A stretch of 64,000 nt of DNA from assembly GCF_046267875.1 (NCBI RefSeq), contig NZ_CP176502.1:2108001-2172000 (forward strand). The letters are read 5' to 3'. The position numbers and the translations under genes were made by a program. This DNA is from Mannheimia glucosida (GTDB lineage Bacteria; Pseudomonadota; Gammaproteobacteria; Enterobacterales; Pasteurellaceae). The notes beneath the pieces are model-generated. The model was not told the origin of the DNA. It did no database searches and saw only the letters and a program-made list of their open reading frames with translations. Positions 43,664 through 52,525 of this stretch are shown piece by piece (within the stretch, counting starts at the first letter, position 1; every line of letters begins with the position of its first letter).

Positions 43664-44170
43664 ATGCAAAATATTCGTGAAATTTACTTAGCCGGAGGCT
43701 GTTTCTGGGGTGTGGAATCTTTTATGCAACGGATTAATGGTGTACTTAAGGCTCAATCAGGCTATGCTAATGGCAATACTGACAATCCGACTTACCAAGA
43801 TGTGTGTGCAGGCAGCGGACACGCTGAGGTGGTAAAAGTAACTTATGATGCCAACCAAATCAGCTTGGTAACATTATTAGATTATTTCTTTAAAGTGATT
43901 GATCCTGTGAGTATTAATCAGCAAGGTGGCGATATTGGCATTCAATATCGCACCGGCATTTATTATACTGACCCACAAGACGAACCGGTGGTAACTGCTG
44001 CACTTACCCAATTGCAGACCCAATTTGATAAACCGCTGGCAGTAGAAAACCAAATGTTAGAGCAATATTTCCCTGCCGAAGAGTATCACCAAGAATATTT
44101 AGTCAAAAACCCAAACGGCTACTGCCATATTGATATTCAGCTGATGAATGAAATTTTGAAAAATCAATAA
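43664..44170 (+). CDS. msrA: Peptide methionine sulfoxide reductase A
   Basis: 168 residues. Catalytic cysteine in AGGCFWGVE (C13), followed by the family's YANGNTDNPTYQDVCAGSGHAEVV and TYDPAQ-like region. Reduces Met-S-oxide. Stand-alone form without an MsrB fusion. Divergent from nupC. Uptake-like sequence in the gap (43617-43626). Confidence 0.94.
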   Translation: MQNIREIYLAGGCFWGVESFMQRINGVLKAQSGYANGNTDNPTYQDVCAGSGHAEVVKVTYDANQISLVTLLDYFFKVIDPVSINQQGGDIGIQYRTGIYYTDPQDEPVVTAALTQLQTQFDKPLAVENQMLEQYFPAEEYHQEYLVKNPNGYCHIDIQLMNEILKNQ

Positions 44171-44174
44171 CAAA

Positions 44175-44206
44175 AAAACCACAGAGCAATCTGTGGTTTT
44201 CTTTTA
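44175..44206. terminator. Bidirectional terminator between msrA and the glycan operon
   Basis: AAAACCACAGA and TCTGTGGTTTT form an 11-bp stem around GCAA, with A and T tracts outside. Ends both msrA and the 10-kb minus-strand sialic acid operon. Confidence 0.88.
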
Positions 44207-44210
44207 TAAC

Positions 44211-45011
44211 TTACTTTCTCAGCAGCCCATAGACTTTCTTCAACGCAGAAAGTGGCAATAAACGTGGAATTGCACGCATTAGAAAAATCCCAAAACCTGA
44301 AATCGGATCGTGAATCTGGCAGCGGTTTTTTAATTTATATAAACGCCATTCTGCCTCTGCTTGGGCCATTCCACGCCGTCTGCCAACCATTCCGTTGCCG
44401 ACTCGGGCATAGACTAATAAATCCGGTAAGTTTGCCACTTGTTTAAATTGAGCAATGAGTTTGATCCATAAATAGTAATCTTCTTGCAGATCTTGATAGC
44501 CGCCTACTTCCAACACTTTGGATTTCTGATAAGCAACTGTCATATGGTTAAACGGACAACGCAAGCGAGTGAATCTGACGATTTCCTCTGCCGTGGTTGG
44601 TACATTGCGGTAAGCGACAATATCGTGAATATCTTGCCCAAACTCAGCAATTTGCCCGCCAAAAATCACGGTTTCAGGATTCTGTTCAATAAATGCCACT
44701 TGTTTCTCAAAACGTTCCGGCACACAAATATCGTCTGTATCCATTCTGAAAACCCATTCATTCTTACAATGGGTTAGCCCATCATTTAGCGTTTTACCTA
44801 AACCTCGATTTTGTGGGAATTTCACCGCATTAATCGGCAAAATTGCACTATATTCTTCTACAATCGCCTCTAATTCAGGCGTAACTGCACCATCAAAACA
44901 AACGACAATTTCATCAGCCTGCACAGTTTGTACTTTCAAGCTTTCAAAACATTCTCTTAAATATTGCGGTTGCTCTTTAATGTATAAAGACATTAAAACG
45001 GAAAATTTCAT
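44211..45011 (-). CDS. Family 2 glycosyltransferase
   Basis: 266-residue GT-A fold transferase without membrane helices until a weak C-terminal hydrophobic stretch. Starts MKFSVLMSLYIKEQPQYLRECFESL and has the nucleotide/metal motif FRMDTDD at about 92-98 with a DAD-like IVCFDGAV earlier. Last gene of the sialic acid operon; its ATG overlaps the previous stop by one base. Probably adds one sugar of the repeat unit. Donor sugar unknown. Confidence 0.85.
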   Translation of the reverse strand: MKFSVLMSLYIKEQPQYLRECFESLKVQTVQADEIVVCFDGAVTPELEAIVEEYSAILPINAVKFPQNRGLGKTLNDGLTHCKNEWVFRMDTDDICVPERFEKQVAFIEQNPETVIFGGQIAEFGQDIHDIVAYRNVPTTAEEIVRFTRLRCPFNHMTVAYQKSKVLEVGGYQDLQEDYYLWIKLIAQFKQVANLPDLLVYARVGNGMVGRRRGMAQAEAEWRLYKLKNRCQIHDPISGFGIFLMRAIPRLLPLSALKKVYGLLRK

Positions 45012-45895
45012 TACATAAACCTTTTCAAATTAATCGCCAACTTCGGCGAAATAAAAATAACCAACGCAATAATCAGTTGTTTGATATTTTTAGTCTGTTT
45101 AAACATCTCAAAATAATAACCGGCTGCCTTGCGGGATAAATTCATTACGTGTGGATAACTTAAAATATAAAGCGAATTGAGCTTAAAATTATTCGCCTGC
45201 TCAGATGTTTTGATATAAGTTTGTTGAATATACTCAATCGCCTTTTCGGTATTAGTGGTATCGGTTGAAACACTAGAACGCTTGGTATGGAAAGTACAAT
45301 AGGTCAAGGCTTCATCCACATACAATGGCTCAAAACTCGGCTCTTCCAATAATTTCAGTAAGAAATCATAATCTTCAAGTGATCGTAAGCGGTTAGATAA
45401 TCCACCAATTTTGCAAAAAAGTGATTTCTTCAAACCAATCATCGGCATACCGCCAATTTTATTCGCTTTCAGAATATTCTCTTTAGTTAAGTCACTTTTG
45501 TGTTTAAACGGCTGGGTAACGTAGGTAAAACCTTCATTTACCATTTCACATTTTGCCGGGTGATACACAAAATTAGCAGTTGGATTGTTCGCAATCTCCA
45601 CTGCTAAACGTTGGCATTTTTCAGGCATAAAGCGGTCATCATCATCTAAAAACAACAGCCATTCTTGTGTGGCATTAGCTGCCCCTACATTTCGGCTTTG
45701 TGCTGCCCCTACATTTGGATTATTTCGAATAACCTTTACCTCAAAAGGATAATTTTTATTCACTTCCACAGGATCTTTTGAGAAATCATCAACAATGATC
45801 ACTTCAAAATTATACGCTGTTTGTTGCTTTAAACTCTCAAGCAACGCATTGATTTCTTGATTGCGGTTATAAGAAGGCACAATAATACTAAACAT
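45011..45895 (-). CDS. Family 2 glycosyltransferase
   Basis: 294 residues. FSIIVPSYNRNQEINALLESL at the start, VIIVDDFSKDP and the metal motif LLFLDDDDRFMPEKC at about 80-94. Overlaps the wzy stop by 8 bp and is translationally coupled to the next GT2. Second sugar-adding enzyme for the repeat unit. Specificity unknown. Confidence 0.85.
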   Translation of the reverse strand: MFSIIVPSYNRNQEINALLESLKQQTAYNFEVIIVDDFSKDPVEVNKNYPFEVKVIRNNPNVGAAQSRNVGAANATQEWLLFLDDDDRFMPEKCQRLAVEIANNPTANFVYHPAKCEMVNEGFTYVTQPFKHKSDLTKENILKANKIGGMPMIGLKKSLFCKIGGLSNRLRSLEDYDFLLKLLEEPSFEPLYVDEALTYCTFHTKRSSVSTDTTNTEKAIEYIQQTYIKTSEQANNFKLNSLYILSYPHVMNLSRKAAGYYFEMFKQTKNIKQLIIALVIFISPKLAINLKRFM

Positions 45896-47075
45896 TTTCA
45901 GCCTCTTTGTTTTTGCAAAAAACTGTCACATTCCGACCGCTTGTTCCAAACAGCGATAAGAACATTAAAAACAGCATCATCAGCCCCGGGAAGGCAAAGG
46001 TATCCGCCTTAATATTTAAAATAGCTAAAATGCCGATAGTGGATAAGGTAAAAATCCAACTACCTTCAAACCAATTCACTGCCACTTTGCGTACAAAATA
46101 GCAAGTGAAGACAAAACACGCCAACATATAGCTTACCCCACCATATAATACTTGGCGAATATAGCCGGAATCCGAGCCACCATAATAGCCCCCTGTTTTG
46201 GTGTAATATAAACCATCACCGGCAATAAACTGATTTAAAGTCGGTAAAAACAGATGGTTTTTCACTAAATTATCGGTTGAAGAGCTGACTTTTCCAGTGC
46301 CGGATAATAAATTAATTACCGGTTCTAAGGCGTGTTCAACATAACGATTTTCCGGAAACACAATCGCCAAAAATAGAATTAAAGCAGTAAATGCAATCAG
46401 CGGTAATATATATTTCCATTTAAAATAAAGGGCGATACTGATAACCGATATTAATAAAAAAGTTCGACCTGAAATTAAGCCGATACATAATAGTAAAAAT
46501 AAAAACCACTCATTCACCGCATCTGTTTTTTTATTATATGCCAATAAAAAATGTAATAGCATTAAATAAAAAATACTTAATTGGAAAAAGGCAGAAGAGG
46601 TGATGTTATATAAACGGTATTCTTGTTCCGAACCAAAAAAGCGAGGCATCATTGCATTGCTAGATAATAAAAAATCCACCATAAACGGCAAACCTAATAA
46701 GGCTGTTACACCACAAATCCATTGAATAACAATGCCGATTTTTAAATCACGAACGAATAAAGTTTTACCTTGTTGGTTATGATAAAAAACATTATAAATG
46801 GCAATCCCGAATACAAATAAAATCAGCATTTTGACATACATTGCCAGCACACCAATTTCTTTTGTACTGTTAATCAATAATGGAATAATACTAAAGCCGA
46901 TTAATGCAATAATTACAATCAGGCTATCTTTAGGAATAATAATGCCATTCGATTTGCCCTTGATTATTTGGAAAACCAAATAGCCACAAGCAACAAGCCC
47001 TGCTACAAACGCCATTCTTAAAAAATGGAAAAACCACGGGTCGTAAAGATAAAATAAGTTAATGAGTGCTGACAT
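45888..47075 (-). CDS. wzy: O-antigen/polysaccharide polymerase, Wzy-like
   Basis: 395-residue membrane protein with about 10-11 hydrophobic helices and one large extracytoplasmic loop (about 245-300) containing SSTDNLVKNHLFLPT and GDGLYYTKTGGYYGG-type segments, as in Wzy enzymes. Wzy sequences diverge strongly, so the call rests on topology and on the neighbouring flippase and transferases. Would polymerise flipped repeat units in the periplasm. A+T-rich compared with the flanking core genes. Confidence 0.75.
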   Translation of the reverse strand: MSALINLFYLYDPWFFHFLRMAFVAGLVACGYLVFQIIKGKSNGIIIPKDSLIVIIALIGFSIIPLLINSTKEIGVLAMYVKMLILFVFGIAIYNVFYHNQQGKTLFVRDLKIGIVIQWICGVTALLGLPFMVDFLLSSNAMMPRFFGSEQEYRLYNITSSAFFQLSIFYLMLLHFLLAYNKKTDAVNEWFLFLLLCIGLISGRTFLLISVISIALYFKWKYILPLIAFTALILFLAIVFPENRYVEHALEPVINLLSGTGKVSSSTDNLVKNHLFLPTLNQFIAGDGLYYTKTGGYYGGSDSGYIRQVLYGGVSYMLACFVFTCYFVRKVAVNWFEGSWIFTLSTIGILAILNIKADTFAFPGLMMLFLMFLSLFGTSGRNVTVFCKNKEAENV

Positions 47076-47085
47076 TTCAGACCTA

Positions 47086-47871
47086 TTATGAATTTAGCTG
47101 AGTAAAATTACGTTTAATTGCCAGTAATTTTTTAAGTGGATATTTTACGGCTTTTTTAAATAAGTTATTACTTAATGAACCACGCAAATCTTCCAAATTA
47201 CTAATTAGAACAGGATTTTCTATCGCCATTAACGGGCGGACAATTAACACATCAAATTTGAAATTCTTTTCAAATAAAATAAAATCATCGGCAAGCCAGT
47301 ATGGATTTTTTCCGGCACATTGTGCTAAAAACTGAAAAGAGGTCGATTTTTTAATTAAATATGCAACCGTACCAGCAAAATAATTCAGGTAAGAATAAGC
47401 ATATTTATATTGGCTATTCGGAATATTTTTTTGCAAAAAGCCAAAGGTTGATGGGTAATTAAGCTCTAATTCGCTATCGTTAAAAGTTGGAATTTTCGAC
47501 TGCCCAACTAAAATAATATCGGCTTTTAAATTTTGTGCTAATAAAGCATCAAGATGTTTTTGGAAATCATCGGCAAATAAGGCATCATCTTCACACACTA
47601 GGCAGTAATCATCGTCCGCAATAGTGCTATCTTCGGCAATTTTTTGGTAAACGGCTAAATGGCTTAAAGTACAACCTACTTCGCCCTTAGTGGTTTTACG
47701 CCCATATCGCTGTTCAAATAGAGCCAAATCAAAACGGTTATTTAATGCCTCCCAATCATTACTCATTGTATTAATGGCACTGAACACCTCAAAATCTTCC
47801 GTATTGGGCTGACTAAAAAACAACTCTCGTCTTTTTACATCTTTTTCTAATGAAATTAAATATTTCTTCAT
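47086..47871 (-). CDS. Family 25 glycosyltransferase (LPS/LOS type)
   Basis: 261 residues from ATG 47871, 2 bp past the stop of the GT52 gene; an upstream in-frame start at 47889 lies inside that gene. KKYLISLEKDVKRRELFFSQ and GEVGCTLSHLAVYQKIA are GT25 signatures, with the metal motif CEDDALF near 95. Related enzymes (Lex-2, LgtB/E) add galactose or glucose in Haemophilus and Neisseria LOS. Here it probably provides the galactose-like acceptor for sialic acid. That last point is inference. Confidence 0.85.
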   Translation of the reverse strand: MKKYLISLEKDVKRRELFFSQPNTEDFEVFSAINTMSNDWEALNNRFDLALFEQRYGRKTTKGEVGCTLSHLAVYQKIAEDSTIADDDYCLVCEDDALFADDFQKHLDALLAQNLKADIILVGQSKIPTFNDSELELNYPSTFGFLQKNIPNSQYKYAYSYLNYFAGTVAYLIKKSTSFQFLAQCAGKNPYWLADDFILFEKNFKFDVLIVRPLMAIENPVLISNLEDLRGSLSNNLFKKAVKYPLKKLLAIKRNFTQLNS

Positions 47872-47872
47872 T

Positions 47873-48811
47873 TTATTCTCTAATATCAATAATCTGAACG
47901 CCTAATTTTTCAAGCAATTCATAACTTTGCAGATAAGCCGGATTATCTACATTCACTCTCAATGCCACTACTTCAATATGCTTACTTTTATTTAAAATAT
48001 TAATCACTGCACTACTAAAATAAGTATAAACTCTACATTTTTTATGGCTAAACTCTTGAAAAATATAATCTTCAAAAATTAGATTAGTATTAATATATTC
48101 TACATTTTCTAATTGATACGTTTCTCTTGGGTGAGGCAAATATAACTCAATACCAAATCGTTGAATGACTTTTTCCGCTAATGCTATATTTTTTTCATCA
48201 TCTCGTTCAAAAATAGGCTGCCCTAATAAAATATGGGTAACTTTATCGTTTAATGGTACTGTATCCGCTGGTTCAACATTCTTAATAAGATCAATATAAA
48301 CCGTATTTTCAATAATATTCGGGAAATCTTTGTAAATCGTATAATGGATTTTAGAGCGTTGTTTTAGCTTTTCCAGGCTATATTTATTACCTAAAACAAG
48401 ATTAATCAATTTTCGATTTAACCCAATATTTTCAGCTTGATAGAAAATACTGTTTTGTACAATATTAGCTGTGCCATCATCAAAGGTATTGAGTTCTTGA
48501 AAGGAAATTGCACTTAATAGGAATTGAATTTCTAACTCATTAATATTTGCCAAAAACACTTTATTAAACTGCTTACCGCCAAAAGTGCGTTTCAAATAAA
48601 TAATTTCTTTTAATAATTGAATACGCTCGCTATGCTGTTGCATCGCAAAGAATTGTTCGCATTTTTGAGCTAACCTAGCTTGGTAAAAATCAAATTTGGC
48701 GTTTTTTACCGTCGAAAGCATCACCCCATAGAATTGCTCATTAGGGTGCATTCCAATGATTTTTTCAGCAATCAATACTTGCAAGGGCGTGCAACAAATA
48801 ATTAAATTCAT
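47873..48811 (-). CDS. Sialyltransferase, GT52 family (Lst/Lic3/CpsK-like)
   Basis: 312 residues. Resembles Neisseria Lst and relatives in the same order: NLIICCTPLQVLIAEKII (2-19), FDDGTANI (110-117), LPHPRETY (225-232), FEDYIF and YTYFSSA (262-268). The HPR and FDDGT motifs bind CMP-sialic acid. No membrane anchor. The start overlaps the wzx stop (ATGA, 48808-48811). Should cap or link the glycan with sialic acid; an alpha-2,3 linkage is likely by family but not shown. Confidence 0.85.
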   Translation of the reverse strand: MNLIICCTPLQVLIAEKIIGMHPNEQFYGVMLSTVKNAKFDFYQARLAQKCEQFFAMQQHSERIQLLKEIIYLKRTFGGKQFNKVFLANINELEIQFLLSAISFQELNTFDDGTANIVQNSIFYQAENIGLNRKLINLVLGNKYSLEKLKQRSKIHYTIYKDFPNIIENTVYIDLIKNVEPADTVPLNDKVTHILLGQPIFERDDEKNIALAEKVIQRFGIELYLPHPRETYQLENVEYINTNLIFEDYIFQEFSHKKCRVYTYFSSAVINILNKSKHIEVVALRVNVDNPAYLQSYELLEKLGVQIIDIRE

Positions 48812-50013
48812 ACGGTTTTTCCTACTTTTGCCGTCATTATGTAGAGAATCGGAATAATGCTGATTGCACCAATAATACTGGCAAAAGGAATATATTCAAT
48901 TTTAGTAAAAGTTAAAGCAAATAATGCAGCTAAATAAAAAATAGTAGATAAAATCGAGCAAAGCGAAATCAGCTTATTTTTGCCATAAAAAAATAAATAA
49001 TTCACTAAAATGAGATAAGGAACAACCAACATTGTCGCAATTAAAAAGAGAATAATGTAGTATTTTGTACCTACAAATTGGCTACCTAGAAGCCATACCA
49101 CTAATTCTTCAGGAATAAACCACATCACAATAGCCGGCAGTGGCACTATAAATAAAGCATAAAACGCCCATTTGTGGATATGGCGTACATTAATTTTTTT
49201 CTGCTTTAAGGCTTCATAAAAATAAGGCAGTGTTGCTTTATTTAAGGCTTGAACAACAATGGCTAAAATCATTGCAATTTGAGCCCCCATTGCATATAAG
49301 CCTAAATCATCTTCGCTAAATTTATGGTAAATAAATACTCTGTCTAACTGCCCTTTTAGAAAAATACTGGAATGGTGCAAAATCAACGGAATACCAAAAC
49401 CTAATAAATACAATAAAGCGGTTTTATGGCGGGCAAGGCTAAATTTCTTCGTTTTTGCTCTTTTAGCATACAAAAAGTAAGCGATTAAAAAGACTAAGCC
49501 ATTGCTTATCAAAATCGCTAAAATCCGCTTTTCTACTAAATCGGTCTTAAAATATTCCATCATTGCAACGGTAATTACTGCCGAAAAAATCGCCGACATT
49601 AATTGAATCGTTGTATAAGCAACCGCCTGTTTTTGGCACTGCCTTACACTAAGCTGTACATTCAGAAACGATTGAAACATCGCCCCAATCGCTACATAAG
49701 CAATAATTTCAGACTGGAAATACCAGCAACCCAACAGAATAAGCAAAGTTGCACAAAGAGTATATAAATACCCGGTACTCAAAACTAAATTTAGTGAACG
49801 CCTACCATAAAAATAGAAATAGCGAGCAACAGCCCCATCTTGGCTAAGCCCGATAAAAATCACAAATAAAGCGGCGAAGGTTTGGTAATAAGAAAGCTCC
49901 CCATAGCCTGCCACGCCAAGTTTGCGGGAAAAGTAGGGTAAGAGTAAGAAAGGAATTGACTTTGAAGCCAATTCCCCAATTAAATAAATCACGCTGTCTT
50001 TAACTGCTTTCAT
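48808..50013 (-). CDS. wzx: Polysaccharide flippase, Wzx family
   Basis: 401 residues with about 12 transmembrane helices. The start VIYLIGELASKSIPFLLLPYFSRKLGVAGYGELSYYQTFAAL (cut here as two motifs, about 8-27 and 28-46) is characteristic of Wzx/RfbX. Flips undecaprenyl-linked repeat units. Lies 9 bp behind neuC. Low G+C with many AAA/ATT codons. Confidence 0.88.
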   Translation of the reverse strand: MKAVKDSVIYLIGELASKSIPFLLLPYFSRKLGVAGYGELSYYQTFAALFVIFIGLSQDGAVARYFYFYGRRSLNLVLSTGYLYTLCATLLILLGCWYFQSEIIAYVAIGAMFQSFLNVQLSVRQCQKQAVAYTTIQLMSAIFSAVITVAMMEYFKTDLVEKRILAILISNGLVFLIAYFLYAKRAKTKKFSLARHKTALLYLLGFGIPLILHHSSIFLKGQLDRVFIYHKFSEDDLGLYAMGAQIAMILAIVVQALNKATLPYFYEALKQKKINVRHIHKWAFYALFIVPLPAIVMWFIPEELVVWLLGSQFVGTKYYIILFLIATMLVVPYLILVNYLFFYGKNKLISLCSILSTIFYLAALFALTFTKIEYIPFASIIGAISIIPILYIMTAKVGKTV

Positions 50014-50022
50014 AGTTGCAAA

Positions 50023-51207
50023 TTATTTTGATTTTTTGACCGCTTGCGAGAAAGCCACATCATAAAATCCTTTCGGTTGAGTATGGTAACTATCTGCTAA
50101 GAATATTTTGATTGCATTGTAAGCCTTTTCCATCGCGTTGTCTTGAAAATATGGATTTTTCATACTCGGTAAACGGTTTTGGAAATCGGCTGAAATCAAT
50201 TTTCCGATACCATCTATGATAGCTTGTTCATTACTCTCCACATCAATCACACTCTCCCCCCGTACTCGACCTTGCTGGCGATTACCGATATTTAGCGTAC
50301 CAACGCCGCAACTTGGTGCTTCGATCAAGCCAGATGAACTGTTACCAATCAATCCGTTTGAATATTTAATCAACGCTAAATACTCTTCCGGTTTTACTGA
50401 GGTGAAAAACTTAAATTGATTTTCATCGGTGTAATCCTTAAAGCGGGCATAAATTTGCTCTGAATTGGTGTCTGAATTTGAGCCGATAAAAACGAATTGA
50501 TATTTGTCTTTAAACTGCTCAAAGGCATTGAGCAATGCATCAATCTGATCCAACACGGAAACATCGGTTAAGGTTTCCGGGTGAAACACCACTAAAAAAT
50601 AAGGCGATGTCGGAATGTCTAATCTCTCGACTAATTCTGCTTGAGTCGGCAGCACTAAATCCAAGCTATTTTCTGCCCCCAACGAACCGGTATTTACCAC
50701 ATTTTCCGGCAACTCTCCCATTTGAATCACACGCTGTCTATATTCTTCAGTTGAAGTTAAATGCAATTTAGACATTTTGGTAATGCAATGGCGAATAAAT
50801 TCATCGTAATTGCCCAATGTTTGCTCGCCACCGTGTAGGTGAATCAACGGAATATTATGCATCGCCGCAGCTGTTGCGACCGCCAACATCTCGTAACGAT
50901 CCCCTAGCACAATCACCGCATCATAACGATGTTGCTGGAAATGTTCGCCAAATTGGTCTAAACACTCTGCCATTGAATGAATAACCGCTTGGTTATTTTC
51001 GCTATTTAACGTCAATGGAATACGAGCTGCAATCTCAAAGCCATCTTGCTCAATAACAGTCACCGTATTGCCATATTGCGGATCCAAATGCATCGCTGTC
51101 ACGACCAACGAAAAATTGATGTTTGGATCCTGATCTAATTTCTGTAATAAACGTTTGACAATCCCGTATTCAGCACGAGATCCGGTAATATAGGCAATAT
51201 TTTTCAT
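50023..51207 (-). CDS. neuC: UDP-N-acetylglucosamine 2-epimerase, hydrolysing
   Basis: 394 residues (E. coli K1 NeuC is 391). Opens AYITGSRAEYGIVKRLLQKL; later HLHGGEQTLGNYDEFIRHC (about 132-150) and GNSSSGLIEAPSCGV (about 288-302). Converts UDP-GlcNAc to ManNAc, the first committed sialic acid step. Start overlaps the neuA stop (TAATG). The last residues QAVKKSK are encoded by an uptake sequence (50038-50047). Confidence 0.94.
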   Translation of the reverse strand: MKNIAYITGSRAEYGIVKRLLQKLDQDPNINFSLVVTAMHLDPQYGNTVTVIEQDGFEIAARIPLTLNSENNQAVIHSMAECLDQFGEHFQQHRYDAVIVLGDRYEMLAVATAAAMHNIPLIHLHGGEQTLGNYDEFIRHCITKMSKLHLTSTEEYRQRVIQMGELPENVVNTGSLGAENSLDLVLPTQAELVERLDIPTSPYFLVVFHPETLTDVSVLDQIDALLNAFEQFKDKYQFVFIGSNSDTNSEQIYARFKDYTDENQFKFFTSVKPEEYLALIKYSNGLIGNSSSGLIEAPSCGVGTLNIGNRQQGRVRGESVIDVESNEQAIIDGIGKLISADFQNRLPSMKNPYFQDNAMEKAYNAIKIFLADSYHTQPKGFYDVAFSQAVKKSK

Positions 51208-52466
51208 TAGTTGAGTTCTTTTTCCAAAATAGCAGTTAATTTCTCATAACCTTTTGCATTTAAATGTAATCCGTCATCGCTGTAGCTTAAATCCAATTTG
51301 CCGTATTTATCACTAAATGCCTGATCTAAGCTAATCCATTTCACCGCTAAATTATCTTTAAGATATTGATTTAACAAGCGAATATCGTTGTTATTGCGAT
51401 CAATTCTAAATGCGGTTGGGGTAATTTCCAAGAAATAGAGGTTAATATCATCACGAATTGCTTTTAACTGCTCGATTAAATGCGTAATATCTGCCAGTAT
51501 CTGCTCATCGCTCCAGCCATTATATACGATATCATTAGTACCGAGCATCAAGACAACATCTTTTGGCAAGGTAGAAATTAATCCTTGATCTAAAATCAAC
51601 TCACTATATTGTTTGGTTGAAATCCCTGCAATTCCCAAGTTATTGACTGCTTTACCATTTAAATGTTCAATATCCCAATATTCAATGATGGAATGTCCGA
51701 TTAAGGCAATCTCTTTCACTTCTCTAAAGTTCTCTTTTTTCATTAAAATTGAACGTTTAATAGTTTCAAGTAATACTTTTTCTTTATTTCGTTGTTGTAG
51801 GATAAAGTAGAAATACTCAAAATCTTGGCGGTCATCAATATCAATGGAGACATCTTTGTCCATAAAATATGCCAAACATTTCGCTCCATAGAAATGTTTT
51901 TGCGCTAAATAAGCTGTCGGTTTTGCCGAAAAAATTGCACCGTTTGGTGAATACTCCGGACGGAATAACTGGCGAGCATAGTTAGAATAATCCAACTGGA
52001 AATGTTTTAAGCTCTCATCTTCTTCAATCACACGGGTTAATGTGGTTGGTTTATGAGCATCAGAAACAGAGACTAAGAAATCAAATTGCTCAAAATTTTT
52101 CTCAAACTTCTCGCAAGACTCTTTAATGTGCTGTGCGGTTCTTAACGGAGAAGTCGGCTGAAGTAGCACAAAATAGTCAAAATCTACCGATTTATATTGA
52201 TTTAACACATCTTCAATTACTACAAAAGAACTGGCTTTATCACTAGCTAAATGCTCGGCACGTTTGATAAATTCAATCGGATAGTGTGAAAGCAAATCAA
52301 TATATTCTTGAGAATCGGTACTGACAATAATCTTTTCAAATTGCCCCGACTCAATCGCTGCTTCAATAGAGTACGCCATTAACGGCTTACCATTGGCTAA
52401 TAATACATTTTTATTCGGCAAGCCTTTTGAACCGGCTCGGGCTGTAATAATTGCAATTTTTTTCAT
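51207..52466 (-). CDS. neuA: CMP-sialic acid synthetase fused to SGNH-type esterase domain
   Basis: 419 residues, the E. coli K1 NeuA length. Domain 1 (1-225) is the cytidylyltransferase: IITARAGSKGLPNKN at 6-20 and LLQPTSPLRT at 101-110. Domain 2 (about 250-419) is an SGNH hydrolase: IGHSIIEYW (S259), NNLGIAG, GTND (N311) and DDGLHLN (D398, H401). In E. coli K1 the corresponding C-terminal domain removes O-acetyl groups from sialic acid. neuD in the same operon supplies the likely acetyltransferase, so an O-acetylation cycle is plausible. Confidence 0.93.
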   Translation of the reverse strand: MKKIAIITARAGSKGLPNKNVLLANGKPLMAYSIEAAIESGQFEKIIVSTDSQEYIDLLSHYPIEFIKRAEHLASDKASSFVVIEDVLNQYKSVDFDYFVLLQPTSPLRTAQHIKESCEKFEKNFEQFDFLVSVSDAHKPTTLTRVIEEDESLKHFQLDYSNYARQLFRPEYSPNGAIFSAKPTAYLAQKHFYGAKCLAYFMDKDVSIDIDDRQDFEYFYFILQQRNKEKVLLETIKRSILMKKENFREVKEIALIGHSIIEYWDIEHLNGKAVNNLGIAGISTKQYSELILDQGLISTLPKDVVLMLGTNDIVYNGWSDEQILADITHLIEQLKAIRDDINLYFLEITPTAFRIDRNNNDIRLLNQYLKDNLAVKWISLDQAFSDKYGKLDLSYSDDGLHLNAKGYEKLTAILEKELN

Positions 52467-52471
52467 AAATT

Positions 52472-52482
52472 TGACCGCTTGT
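52472..52482. repeat. Uptake sequence in the neuB-neuA gap
   Basis: GACCGCTTGT with TTTGACCGCTTGTTAAAC context, inside the 59-bp gap between neuB and neuA. It shows the accessory operon has picked up the host's uptake signal. Other intact cores lie at 50038 and in the polymerase-adjacent gap near 45935. Confidence 0.7.
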
Positions 52483-52525
52483 TAAACACAAAATGATGAG
52501 ACTTTCGCCCCATCACTATATTATA

